Shown piece by piece: positions 1 through 5,103 of a DNA stretch of 5,103 bases; within the stretch, counting starts at the first letter, position 1; each line of letters starts with the position of its first letter. The notes below the pieces were generated by a model, which saw only the letters and a program-made list of their open reading frames with translations, searched no databases and was not told the DNA's origin. A program made the position numbers and the translations under genes. This DNA is from Wenzhouxiangella sp. (lineage in GTDB: Bacteria > Pseudomonadota > Gammaproteobacteria > Xanthomonadales > Wenzhouxiangellaceae), in the NCBI GenBank assembly GCA_007127425.1, contig SKZJ01000087.1, positions 1 to 5,103 on the forward strand. Reading direction: 5' to 3'.

Positions 1-36
1 GACGGCGAGCAGCATTTTCTTGATCAGGTGAAACAT
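1..36 (-). CDS. possible 5' end of a gene cut by the left window edge (signal-peptide-like start)
   Basis: Read on the minus strand from an ATG at 36-34, the edge encodes MFHLIKKMLLAV and then leaves the window. Two lysines followed by a hydrophobic run are typical of the start of an exported or membrane-anchored protein, but only 12 codons are visible, so no family can be named. A GGAG at 52-49 lies 12 nt before the ATG, which is long for a ribosome site. A competing reading exists: the plus strand in frame 1 gives DGEQHFLDQVKH and then a TGA at 37-39, which could be the tail of a gene entering from the left. I prefer the minus reading because of the signal-like composition and because the next gene to the right is also on the minus strand, but this is weak. 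Confidence 0.3.
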   Translation of the reverse strand, partial: MFHLIKKMLLAV

Positions 37-110
37 TGAGGTCTGGCGCTCCGGATGGCGGGTTGTCGCTGATTCTAGCGGCTTGGGCTTAATGGTGGTT
101 GAATGTGACC

Positions 111-234
111 GGTAAAAGGTAAAAGGTGAAAGGGGGTAGCGTCGCTAGGCTCCGGGGCCAACGCCAGGACAAATGCCACTGGCCATCACCCGGCCACCGA
201 AACCTGTCCCTCATTTTTCCTTTTACCTTTTACC
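111..234. repeat. perfect 16-bp inverted repeat, 111-126 with 219-234
   Basis: Positions 111-126 read GGTAAAAGGTAAAAGG and positions 219-234 are the exact reverse complement, CCTTTTACCTTTTACC, leaving 92 nt between the arms. A transcript of either strand could close a 16-bp stem around the core of the element. The stem is AT-rich compared with its GC-rich surroundings, lacks a following run of uridines in the minus-strand direction, and has a long loop, so it is not a standard intrinsic terminator. Confidence 0.85.
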
Positions 235-250
235 TTCCTTCCTTTTTCCT
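111..250. repeat. intergenic repeat element, copy 1 (heptad arms flanking a GGCCA core)
   Basis: The element has three visible parts. The left arm (111-136) is an A/G-rich heptad array, GGTAAAA repeated and then drifting into GGTGAAAGGGGG. The core (156-184) is 29 nt, begins GGCCAA and ends TGGCC. The right arm (219-234, with a degenerate pyrimidine tail to 252) is CCTTTTACCTTTTACC. The core aligns without gaps to 4624-4652 at 21 of 29 positions, and both arms resemble those of that second copy. The right boundary abuts the stop codon of the CtlX-like gene (253-255, minus strand). There is no open reading frame worth proposing and no sign of a transposase. The function is unknown. A dispersed palindromic repeat comparable in style to REP/BIME sequences, or a 3'-end RNA structure, are the leading ideas, both inferred. 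Confidence 0.7.
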
Positions 251-252
251 CC

Positions 253-1170
253 TCAAAATATTTCAGCCACACAACACCGCAGACTACCACCGGCTTTCTC
301 GACTTCGTCGAGCTCGACGCCGTGGACCGTGAATCCCCAGCTCTCGAGCTGGCGCAGTTTCTCCGGGGCCAGCGCGTTGACGGCGGTCTGGCTCATGAAC
401 AGGTCATTGAGCCCAACCGCAATGCAGTTGCCGGCAAATGCTTCCTTCTCTTCCGTGGTGATTTCCAGGACATGACCGGGATAGGCATGGGCGATGGCCT
501 TGGGCACCTCCGGGTCGACGAAGGCGTCGGGACAGATCACCAGGGCGCGCGAGGCCAGCACGGACATGACTACGTTGGTGTGGTACTCGTCGGGCTTGAG
601 GTCGAACTGGAAGGTCAGCGCCAGATCGAAGGCTTCGTGCATGGCCCGGCAGCCGGCATCGTCGACGCGCTGGGTCATGCCGCAGTAGCCGATGCGGTGC
701 GAACGGTCGATGATCAGCGCACCGGTCAACTCGGCGACCAGCCCACGATCCGACAGGTCGGCTTCCTCGTAACCGATCAGGTCCCTGAAAAAGGCACGGA
801 TGTCGCTTCGCAACGCCTCGCGCTGGCGATCGGGATGCAGCATGGCGCCGATGATCAGGCGGCCCGGTGCGGTGGCGAAGACGTTGTTGGGAAAAAGATC
901 ATCAGGGGTGTCGGCGCGACCGGGAAAGCGCACCGCCGGTATGCCGCAAGCGGTGATGCGGTCGGCCAGTTGCCGGTGCTGGTCCAGTGCCCGGGCCGGA
1001 TCGACGTCCACGCTCAGGTCCATGTAGACGTTGTCGCGCGCCGTCTGCTCGGACAGCCGGAATCCGGTCGGTTCGACCAGAAACACGGCGCGGGGCGCCG
1101 CCGGCGAATCGTTGTTCAGCCAGCCGGCGTCGATCTGCTTTCGAAATTCCTCGGTAGTACGGACGATCAC
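253..1170 (-). CDS. arginine deiminase-related / CtlX-type guanidino-group hydrolase
   Basis: This 305-residue protein belongs to the pentein fold of amidinotransferases, arginine deiminases and dimethylarginine hydrolases. It most resembles the arginine deiminase-related group named CtlX (citrulline utilization hydrolase). The visible signature is PDDLFPNNVFAT at residues 89-100, a substrate-binding motif of this group. Candidate catalytic residues are Glu147 in AELTG, His197 in EYHTNV and nucleophile Cys299 in GGSLRC near the C-terminus. Such enzymes attack the guanidino or ureido carbon of arginine-like substrates through a covalent cysteine intermediate. The protein should be cytosolic, as no signal peptide is seen. 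The start is GTG: an in-frame TAG at 1203-1201 lies ten codons upstream, with no other start between. dusA lies upstream on the same strand, but a 78-nt gap with a candidate promoter suggests separate transcription. No arginine-pathway neighbours are present, so the substrate is open. Confidence 0.85.
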   Translation of the reverse strand: MIVRTTEEFRKQIDAGWLNNDSPAAPRAVFLVEPTGFRLSEQTARDNVYMDLSVDVDPARALDQHRQLADRITACGIPAVRFPGRADTPDDLFPNNVFATAPGRLIIGAMLHPDRQREALRSDIRAFFRDLIGYEEADLSDRGLVAELTGALIIDRSHRIGYCGMTQRVDDAGCRAMHEAFDLALTFQFDLKPDEYHTNVVMSVLASRALVICPDAFVDPEVPKAIAHAYPGHVLEITTEEKEAFAGNCIAVGLNDLFMSQTAVNALAPEKLRQLESWGFTVHGVELDEVEKAGGSLRCCVAEIF

Positions 1171-1202
1171 GGTGCTGTTCCAGCCATGGCAAAGGGTGGC
1201 CT

Positions 1203-1230
1203 ATCTTAGACAATCGGCTTGCCGGGTCAA
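1203..1230 (-). promoter_or_regulatory. candidate sigma-70 promoter for the CtlX-like gene
   Basis: On the minus strand a -35-like TTGACC (1230-1225, five of six consensus bases) is followed after 16 nt by a -10-like TAAGAT (1208-1203, four of six). Transcription would begin near 1196, giving a leader of about 26 nt before the GTG start at 1170. It sits in the 78-nt gap between dusA and the CtlX-like gene. This is a consensus match by eye only. Confidence 0.4.
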
Positions 1231-1248
1231 CACTTCCGGGCTTCGATT

Positions 1249-2232
1249 TTAGGCCGGGTGGTCCAAAACTGTGACGACCGGTTCGGGACAGGCCTGCAGA
1301 AGCAGGTCGGGTTCAGCATCGGGCAGGTGCATGTTCTGGCTCAGTTGCTGGCGCCAGCCCCGGGCGCCGGGCTGGCCATGGAACAGGCCGAGCATGTGAC
1401 GCGCGACCTGCTGTAACTTGCCGCCGCGTTCGATGTGGCGGTGTGCATACTCGACCATGGCTGCAACCACCTCGCGACGCGATTCGGCTGCCGGCAGTCC
1501 GAGACGGGCACTCAGCTCGGCCAGGATCCACGGATTCTGGTAGGCCGCACGCCCTAGCATCACGCCGTCCACCTGGTCGAGCTCGGCTGCGGCGGTGTCC
1601 ACATCCACGATACCGCCGTTGAGCACGATCGTCAGGTCTGGGAAGGCGCGCTTGATACCGTGGACCCGCTCGTAGGCCAGCGGCGGAATCTCGCGATTCT
1701 GCTTCGGGCTGAGACCGGAAAGCCACGCCTTGCGGGCATGCAGGATGACGGTGTCGATCCCGCTCTCGGCCACGGTAGCGACAAACGCCTGCAGAAAGGC
1801 CTCGCTGTCGAGCTCGTCCACGCCGATGCGCGTCTTGACCGTCACCGGCACCTCCACGGCTTGCCGCATGGCCGCCAGGCAGTCCCTGACCAGTTCGGGC
1901 TCCTTCATCAGGCAGGCGCCGAAGCGGCCCTTCTGCACCCGGTCGGAGGGGCAGCCCACGTTGAGATTAATTTCGTCGTAACCGAATCCCGCACCGATCT
2001 CGGCCGCTTGCGCCAACTCATCGGGATCGCTGCCGCCGAGTTGCAGGGCAACCGGGCACTCGGCCCTGTCGAAGCCCAGAAGGTGCTCGCGATCGCCGTG
2101 TATCACCGCACCGGTGGTGACCATTTCGGTATACAGGAGCGCGCCGGGTGCAAGCAGGCGATGGAAGTACCGGCAATGGCGGTCGGTCCAGTCCATCATG
2201 GGGGCGACGCTGAGTTGTCTTGGAAGGCTCAT
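1249..2232 (-). CDS. dusA: tRNA-dihydrouridine(20/20a) synthase DusA
   Basis: DusA is an FMN- and NADPH-dependent enzyme that reduces uridine to dihydrouridine in the D-loop of tRNA (positions 20 and 20a in the E. coli enzyme). The 327-residue length is normal for the family. The N-terminal TIM-barrel starts SVAPMMDWTDRHCRYF (residues 8-23). The catalytic cysteine is Cys94 in NLNVGCPSDRVQ. Lys133 in TVKTRIG and His165 in LHARKAWLSGLSPKQNRE are the conserved FMN/substrate residues, and the latter block is typical of the DusA subfamily. LNGGI (204-208) and GVMLGRAAYQNPW (223-235) contribute to phosphate binding. The ATG at 2232 is the first in-frame start after an in-frame TAA at 2244-2242, but no good Shine-Dalgarno is visible. 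dusA is a known target of some island integrases. Here it is intact and nothing is inserted. Confidence 0.96.
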   Translation of the reverse strand: MSLPRQLSVAPMMDWTDRHCRYFHRLLAPGALLYTEMVTTGAVIHGDREHLLGFDRAECPVALQLGGSDPDELAQAAEIGAGFGYDEINLNVGCPSDRVQKGRFGACLMKEPELVRDCLAAMRQAVEVPVTVKTRIGVDELDSEAFLQAFVATVAESGIDTVILHARKAWLSGLSPKQNREIPPLAYERVHGIKRAFPDLTIVLNGGIVDVDTAAAELDQVDGVMLGRAAYQNPWILAELSARLGLPAAESRREVVAAMVEYAHRHIERGGKLQQVARHMLGLFHGQPGARGWRQQLSQNMHLPDAEPDLLLQACPEPVVTVLDHPA

Positions 2233-2268
2233 GCGAACATTTTATCCGCTCAAGCGCAGTGTCCGGAA

Positions 2269-2297
2269 TTGCCGTTGCCGCAGGCCTGTGGCATAGT
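2269..2297 (+). promoter_or_regulatory. weak candidate promoter for the diguanylate cyclase gene
   Basis: In the 84-nt divergent gap, TTGCCG (2269-2274, four of six -35 bases) and CATAGT (2292-2297, four of six -10 bases) are 17 nt apart. A transcript would start near 2304, just before the GGAGGG at 2310-2315. If so, the leader to the ATG at 2317 would be only about 13 nt, while an ATG at 2353 would have about 49 nt. The match is modest and could be chance. Confidence 0.25.
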
Positions 2298-2316
2298 CGG
2301 ATGACGTTCGGAGGGC

Positions 2317-3381
2317 ATGTCCGGCCAGCAGCCGGCATGCCGGGGGAAAGGAATGCGCAGACAGTCGGATACCGACCCTGCCCGAGGTCAACCCGAGATC
2401 GACTGGGACGGGCAGATGCGCCCTTACGTCACGGAACTATCCGTCATGTTCGCCATCGGCGGCCTGTCCGCGCTGGCGATTTCAGGCTACGCGGCCTACC
2501 GCTTCCTGACCGGCGACTGGGTCGACGGGCTGGTCAATACCGGCATCTTCAGCGCCATCGCCGTCACCTTGTTGCTGGCCAGAATCGAGCGCTGGCAACG
2601 GGTCGCCATGATGCTGTTCGGTATCGTCATCACTCTCTCCTGCCTGGCCAGTGCATTGCTGATCGGCAGCAACGGCCTGCTGTGGGCCTACCTCGTGTTC
2701 TGGGTCAACACTTTCCTGCTCTTGCACCCCGCCGCGCTTGTCTTGAACGCATCGGCCATTCTGACCCTGGGATTGCAATCCCGGTTGTTCGCTTCCACTC
2801 TGGAACAGATCAGCTGGGTGACGGTCGCCGTCATGATCACCGCTTTCGGCATGTACTACGCCGGCCAGATGCGGCGCCAGCGGCGCATGCTCAGGCGCCT
2901 GGCCACGCATGACCCGCTGACCGGCATCGGCAATCGACGGCTGATGCAACACCGCCTGGAACAGGCGGTCAACGAGTCCCGAGAAAATCAGCGTCCGTGC
3001 ACGCTGGTGGTACTCGACCTGGATCACTTCAAGCAGATCAACGACAGCCACGGGCACGAAGCCGGTGACCAAACCCTGCGGCGTTTTGCCCGCCAGCTTG
3101 AGGATTCGCTGCGAGAGGGTGATGACATCTATCGCATGGGCGGCGAGGAGTTCGTCATGTTGTTACGCGACATGAACCTCGATGCCGCCCGCCAGGCCAT
3201 ACCAAAACTGCACCGGCGCCTGAGCGGTGGCGTGGACGGCCCGGACGGGCCTATCTGCTTCTCGGCAGGTGCCGCCACCCTGAAAAAGGGTGAATCCTGG
3301 TCGCGCTGGCTGGCACGTGCGGACCACGCGCTCTACGAGGCCAAGCATTCGGGGCGCAACTCGCTTATCGTTGCGGAATAA
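2317..3381 (+). CDS. membrane-bound diguanylate cyclase (six predicted TM helices + GGDEF domain)
   Basis: The protein makes c-di-GMP from two GTP molecules. Residues 1-38 are hydrophilic. About six hydrophobic segments follow (roughly 40-63, 71-89, 94-116, 121-137, 139-157, 164-183), then a basic stretch RRQRRMLRR and the catalytic domain from about 195. The domain has DPLTGIGNRR (199-208), DLDHFKQIND (234-243) with metal ligand Asp234 and guanine-contact Asn242 and Asp251, and the active-site GGEEF at 275-279. The allosteric product-inhibition site RxxD is intact as REGD (266-269), five residues before GGEEF. An even number of helices fits a cytoplasmic N-terminus and GGDEF domain. I do not recognise the sensor region as a named family. 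The start is uncertain: ATG 2317 has GGAG 3 nt upstream, while in-frame ATGs at 2353 (after GGGGGA) and 2416 would keep every domain. It is divergent from dusA. Confidence 0.93.
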   Translation: MSGQQPACRGKGMRRQSDTDPARGQPEIDWDGQMRPYVTELSVMFAIGGLSALAISGYAAYRFLTGDWVDGLVNTGIFSAIAVTLLLARIERWQRVAMMLFGIVITLSCLASALLIGSNGLLWAYLVFWVNTFLLLHPAALVLNASAILTLGLQSRLFASTLEQISWVTVAVMITAFGMYYAGQMRRQRRMLRRLATHDPLTGIGNRRLMQHRLEQAVNESRENQRPCTLVVLDLDHFKQINDSHGHEAGDQTLRRFARQLEDSLREGDDIYRMGGEEFVMLLRDMNLDAARQAIPKLHRRLSGGVDGPDGPICFSAGAATLKKGESWSRWLARADHALYEAKHSGRNSLIVAE

Positions 3382-3394
3382 ACCGCCGCCCCGC

Positions 3395-4048
3395 TTACCG
3401 GGTTTCGACGCCGTCTTCGGTCGCCACCAGCACCACGTCCGCACGCCGTCGGGCAAACAGGCCGCAAGTGACCACGCCGGGGAGCTGGTTGATCTCTGTT
3501 TCCATCTTCACCGGATCGACCAGGTCGAGATTGCGCACGTCCAGGATCAGGTTGCCGTTGTCGGTGACAAAGTCTTCCCGCAAGTTCGGTTGCCCCCCCA
3601 GGCGGGTGAGCTGGCGAGACACGTATGCCCTCGCCATCGGGATGACCTCGACCGGTAGCGGGAACTCTCCGAGTATCTTGACGCACTTGGACTGATCGAC
3701 GATGCAGACGAACCGGCGACTGGCGCCGGCGATGATCTTTTCTCGCGTCAATGCACCGCCGCCGCCCTTGATCAGTCGCCCGTGCGGGTCGACCTCGTCG
3801 GCGCCGTCGATGTAGAGCGCCAGGTCGCCGGTATGATTGAGGTCCATTACCCGCACGCCGATCTTTTCCAGTCGTTCGGTAGTGGCCTCGGATGACGACA
3901 CCGCAGCTTCCAGGCGCTTGCCGGATGCGGCCAGCTCGTCGATGAAGGCATTGACCGTGCTACCGGTACCCACGCCGAGCAGCATGCCATCCTCGACATG
4001 CTCGAGTGCGGCCCGGGCTACCTCGATTTTCAGTCTTTGCTTGCTCAT
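3395..4048 (-). CDS. rpiA: ribose-5-phosphate isomerase A
   Basis: RpiA interconverts ribose 5-phosphate and ribulose 5-phosphate in the non-oxidative pentose phosphate pathway, in the cytosol. The 217 residues match the E. coli protein (219) nearly end to end. The phosphate-binding loop is GVGTGST (25-31). The active-site set is Asp81 and Asp84 in YIDGADE, Lys94 in [12 protein letters not shown], and Glu103, all at the same numbering as in E. coli. [12 protein letters not shown] and [11 protein letters not shown] are also family hallmarks. The start ATG overlaps the stop of the upstream EVE gene as ATGA, so translation is probably coupled. A GGAA-type purine stretch in the end of the EVE gene may serve as a weak ribosome site. 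Its 3' end faces the diguanylate cyclase across 13 nt. Confidence 0.97.
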   Translation of the reverse strand: MSKQRLKIEVARAALEHVEDGMLLGVGTGSTVNAFIDELAASGKRLEAAVSSSEATTERLEKIGVRVMDLNHTGDLALYIDGADEVDPHGRLIKGGGGALTREKIIAGASRRFVCIVDQSKCVKILGEFPLPVEVIPMARAYVSRQLTRLGGQPNLREDFVTDNGNLILDVRNLDLVDPVKMETEINQLPGVVTCGLFARRRADVVLVATEDGVETR

Positions 4049-4512
4049 TCGTTTTCCATTCCCACGATGTAATCGAAATGCTCGGCCGAAACCGGCATCA
4101 CGGAAAGCCGATTGCCGCGCTTGATCAGTTGCAGACCCGCGAGCGCATCGGCATGGTCCTTGATCTCCTGCAGGGGAATCGGGCGTTTGAGGTGGCGCTT
4201 GTACTTCACGTCCACCAGGATCCAGCGCGGATCGTCCGGATCGCTTTTCGGGTCGTAGTACTTGGAGTCCGGATCGAACTGGGTCGGATCCGCATACGGC
4301 TTGCTGGCCACTTCGGCGATACCGACCGCTGCCGGGGGCTTGCAGTTGGAGTGATAGAACAGGATCCGGTCGCCCACCTTCATCTCGTCGCGCATGAAGT
4401 TGCGGGCCTGGTAATTACGCACCCCGTCCCACGGCTCAGTCTTCTTCGGCCGCGCCTTCAGATCGTCGATACCGAACACATCGGGCTCGGATTTCATCAG
4501 CCAATAGTTCAA
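4045..4512 (-). CDS. EVE-domain (PUA/YTH-like) protein
   Basis: This single-domain, 155-residue protein is of the EVE family, related to the PUA and YTH nucleic-acid-binding folds and to eukaryotic thymocyte nuclear protein 1 (THYN1). Hallmarks are the N-terminal [13 protein letters not shown], then [14 protein letters not shown] (28-41), the strand-forming [10 protein letters not shown] (48-57), the acidic loop [13 protein letters not shown] (85-97) and the C-terminal [12 protein letters not shown] (135-146). EVE domains are thought to recognise modified bases in DNA or RNA. The role of stand-alone bacterial copies is not established. The start codon is TTG (4512-4510), chosen because GGAGG lies 6 nt upstream and the first residues match the family's usual start. 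The stop overlaps the rpiA start by 4 nt, forming a two-gene operon. A cyclo-ligase gene lies upstream on the same strand beyond the second repeat element. Confidence 0.93.
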   Translation of the reverse strand: MNYWLMKSEPDVFGIDDLKARPKKTEPWDGVRNYQARNFMRDEMKVGDRILFYHSNCKPPAAVGIAEVASKPYADPTQFDPDSKYYDPKSDPDDPRWILVDVKYKRHLKRPIPLQEIKDHADALAGLQLIKRGNRLSVMPVSAEHFDYIVGMENE

Positions 4513-4518
4513 ACAATG

Positions 4519-4523
4519 CCTCC
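4519..4523 (-). promoter_or_regulatory. Shine-Dalgarno GGAGG that fixes the TTG start of the EVE gene
   Basis: Read on the minus strand, GGAGG at 4523-4519 is followed by six nucleotides and then TTG AAC TAT TGG (Met-Asn-Tyr-Trp). This is a near-ideal ribosome site and spacing, and it compensates for a weak initiation codon. No in-frame ATG offers a better alternative, since the next methionine (residue 6) would cut off the conserved YWL. Confidence 0.75.
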
Positions 4524-4567
4524 ATCAACCACTAAAGCCACGCTGAAAGTCTACCAAGATCGGGGCG

Positions 4568-4726
4568 TGAAAACGGGAAAATGGGAAACGGGGGCGATCG
4601 GTGGGGCGTGGTTGACAGGCGGTGGCCAATGGCAGGGCTCACGCCGTTGGCCACCATGCACGGCGAGGCCACGACGCTCCTCCCTTTTACCTTACCTTTT
4701 ACCTTTTACCTTTCTACCTTTTTACC
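4568..4726. repeat. intergenic repeat element, copy 2 (heptad arms flanking a hairpin core)
   Basis: The element has the same layout as the copy at 111-250. An A/G-rich left arm (4568-4594) includes GGGAAAATGGGAAACGGGGG, which parallels the GGTAAAAGGTGAAAGGGGG at 118-136. A 29-nt core lies at 4624-4652. The right arm (4685-4726) is a tandem array of six units: TTTTACC, TTACC, TTTTACC, TTTTACC, TTTCTACC and TTTTTACC. Here the left arm has drifted, so the two arms no longer pair perfectly, while the core hairpin is strong. The right end lies 2 nt from the cyclo-ligase stop codon (minus strand, 4731-4729). The element fills most of the 216-nt gap before the EVE gene. Whether it ends transcription, stabilises mRNA or is merely a spreading sequence cannot be told from one window. 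Confidence 0.7.
4621..4655. repeat. hairpin in the core of repeat copy 2
   Basis: GGTGGCCAATGGC (4621-4633) pairs with GCCGTTGGCCACC (4643-4655) around a 9-nt loop. That is 13 pairs, of which 12 are Watson-Crick and one is a T/U-G wobble on the plus strand. On the minus strand the wobble becomes an A-C mismatch inside the stem. No U-run follows, so it is not a typical intrinsic terminator. In copy 1 only the terminal GGCCA/TGGCC pairing clearly remains. Confidence 0.75.
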
Positions 4727-4728
4727 TC

Positions 4729-5103
4729 TCATTCCCGAAACACCCTCACGCCCCGATCCGTCACGACCGCATCCAGCGGCACGTCCCAGCTCTGGGCGGG
4801 CAAGCTGTCGATTTCCTGGAAACTGTAGGCAGTTCCCACCAGCATGGGGCCGCTTTCAGGATGTTCGAGGCAGAAATCAAAGGTTCTGTCGTAGAACCCC
4901 GCCCCCATGCCCAGGCGTGTGCCGGTGGGCGAGTAGGCCACCAGCGGCATCAACACCAGTTCGAGACGTTCGGGCGGACACTCCGCACCGCCTGCGGGCT
5001 CGGGGATATCGAAACGATTGGGCTGCATCCGGGTCGTCGGGGTCCAACGGATAAAGTGCATCCGGTTGTCGTTGACCACCGGCAGGTGAACGCGCCGCCC
5101 GGC
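4729..5103 (-). CDS. 5-formyltetrahydrofolate cyclo-ligase, C-terminal part (5' end beyond the window)
   Basis: The visible 124 codons match the C-terminal two thirds of the 5-formyltetrahydrofolate cyclo-ligase family (YgfA/Fau in E. coli). This enzyme uses ATP to convert 5-formyl-THF to 5,10-methenyl-THF in folate metabolism. The frame is open to the right edge, beginning AGRRVHLPVVNDNRM, which continues the family's RxxLPV strand. The GTG at 5079 is therefore an internal valine and not the start. Key motifs are LVLMPLVAYSPTG, then the ATP-site block GTRLGMGAGFYDRT, and WDVPLDAVVTDRG near the C-terminus. Full-length members are about 190-200 residues, so roughly 70 are missing. In E. coli and relatives this gene is often next to 6S RNA (ssrS) and zapA, which would be sought to the right of the window. 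Its stop codon abuts repeat copy 2. Confidence 0.94.
   Translation of the reverse strand, partial: AGRRVHLPVVNDNRMHFIRWTPTTRMQPNRFDIPEPAGGAECPPERLELVLMPLVAYSPTGTRLGMGAGFYDRTFDFCLEHPESGPMLVGTAYSFQEIDSLPAQSWDVPLDAVVTDRGVRVFRE

Noticed and set aside
37..252. A CRISPR-like or telomere-like reading of the GGTAAAA/TTTTACC heptads
   Set aside because: There are no spacers of uniform length and no cas genes. The heptads number only a few units and sit inside a bipartite element next to a gene end.
322..1209. Long plus-strand open frame (295 codons) opposite the CtlX-like gene
   Set aside because: It lies almost wholly antisense to a gene with clear family motifs, and its translation has no recognisable domain. 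It is the usual open shadow of a GC-rich coding strand.
2239..2244. TAAAAT on the minus strand as a -10 box for dusA
   Set aside because: The corresponding -35 position (2267-2262) reads TCCGGA, which does not fit. Transcription would also start almost at the ATG. Too weak to list as a feature.
1660..2304. Plus-strand open frame (214 codons) opposite dusA
   Set aside because: It is antisense to the highly conserved dusA, with no family motifs and no matching ribosome site.
2220..2912. Plus-strand open frame (230 codons) in another frame over the diguanylate cyclase N-terminus
   Set aside because: It is rich in Arg, His, Pro and Ala, typical of an out-of-frame reading. The overlapping frame carries the hydrophobic helices that lead into the GGDEF domain.
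4524..4560. Promoter for EVE-rpiA on the minus strand (TTGGTA with TTTAGT)
   Set aside because: The two boxes are only 15 nt apart and each matches four bases or fewer. It is not distinguishable from chance, and read-through from the cyclo-ligase gene is equally possible.
4513..4728. The two repeat-bearing gaps are both 216 nt long (37-252 and 4513-4728)
   Set aside because: The element copies themselves differ in length and inner spacing, and the left gap depends on an uncertain gene start, so the equality is probably coincidence.
4581..5054. Plus-strand open frame (157 codons) through repeat copy 2 and the cyclo-ligase
   Set aside because: Its residues come from translating the TTTTACC array (LLPFTLPFTFYL) and then the antisense of the cyclo-ligase. 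A similar peptide (HFSFYLLPSFLF) arises in the frame over copy 1, so it reflects the repeat and not a gene family.

Overview
The window looks like a chromosomal housekeeping stretch from a GC-rich gammaproteobacterium. The protein sequences of DusA and RpiA are close to the E. coli forms, and the order 5-formyltetrahydrofolate cyclo-ligase / EVE-domain protein / rpiA resembles what I recall from Xanthomonadales and related groups. The exact genus cannot be read from the sequence. I see no transposase, integrase, phage gene, CRISPR array, rRNA or tRNA.

Layout, left to right. Positions 1-36 may hold the first codons of a minus-strand gene running off the left edge. Positions 37-252 are intergenic and contain the first copy of an unusual repeat element. 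A minus-strand arginine-deiminase/CtlX-like hydrolase follows (253-1170), with a candidate promoter just upstream of it. Next is minus-strand dusA (1249-2232), a tRNA dihydrouridine synthase. An 84-nt divergent gap separates dusA from a plus-strand membrane diguanylate cyclase (about 2317-3381). That gene converges, only 13 nt apart, on minus-strand rpiA (3395-4048). rpiA is preceded, with a 4-nt ATGA overlap, by an EVE-domain gene (4045-4512) that uses a TTG start. Positions 4513-4728 are intergenic and carry the second repeat copy. The window ends inside a minus-strand 5-formyltetrahydrofolate cyclo-ligase (4729 to the right edge).

Functionally the genes are mixed. dusA modifies tRNA, rpiA serves the pentose phosphate pathway, the cyclo-ligase recycles folate, the CtlX-like protein probably hydrolyses a guanidino or ureido amino acid, and the cyclase makes the second messenger c-di-GMP. 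Only EVE-rpiA is clearly a co-transcribed, probably translationally coupled pair.

The most unusual content is non-coding. Two related elements of roughly 140-160 bp each have an A/G-rich heptad arm, a 29-nt GGCCA...TGGCC core (21 of 29 positions identical between copies) and a (TTTTACC)n arm. Each ends within 2 nt of the stop codon of the minus-strand gene beside it. They look like members of a dispersed intergenic repeat family rather than chance sequence.
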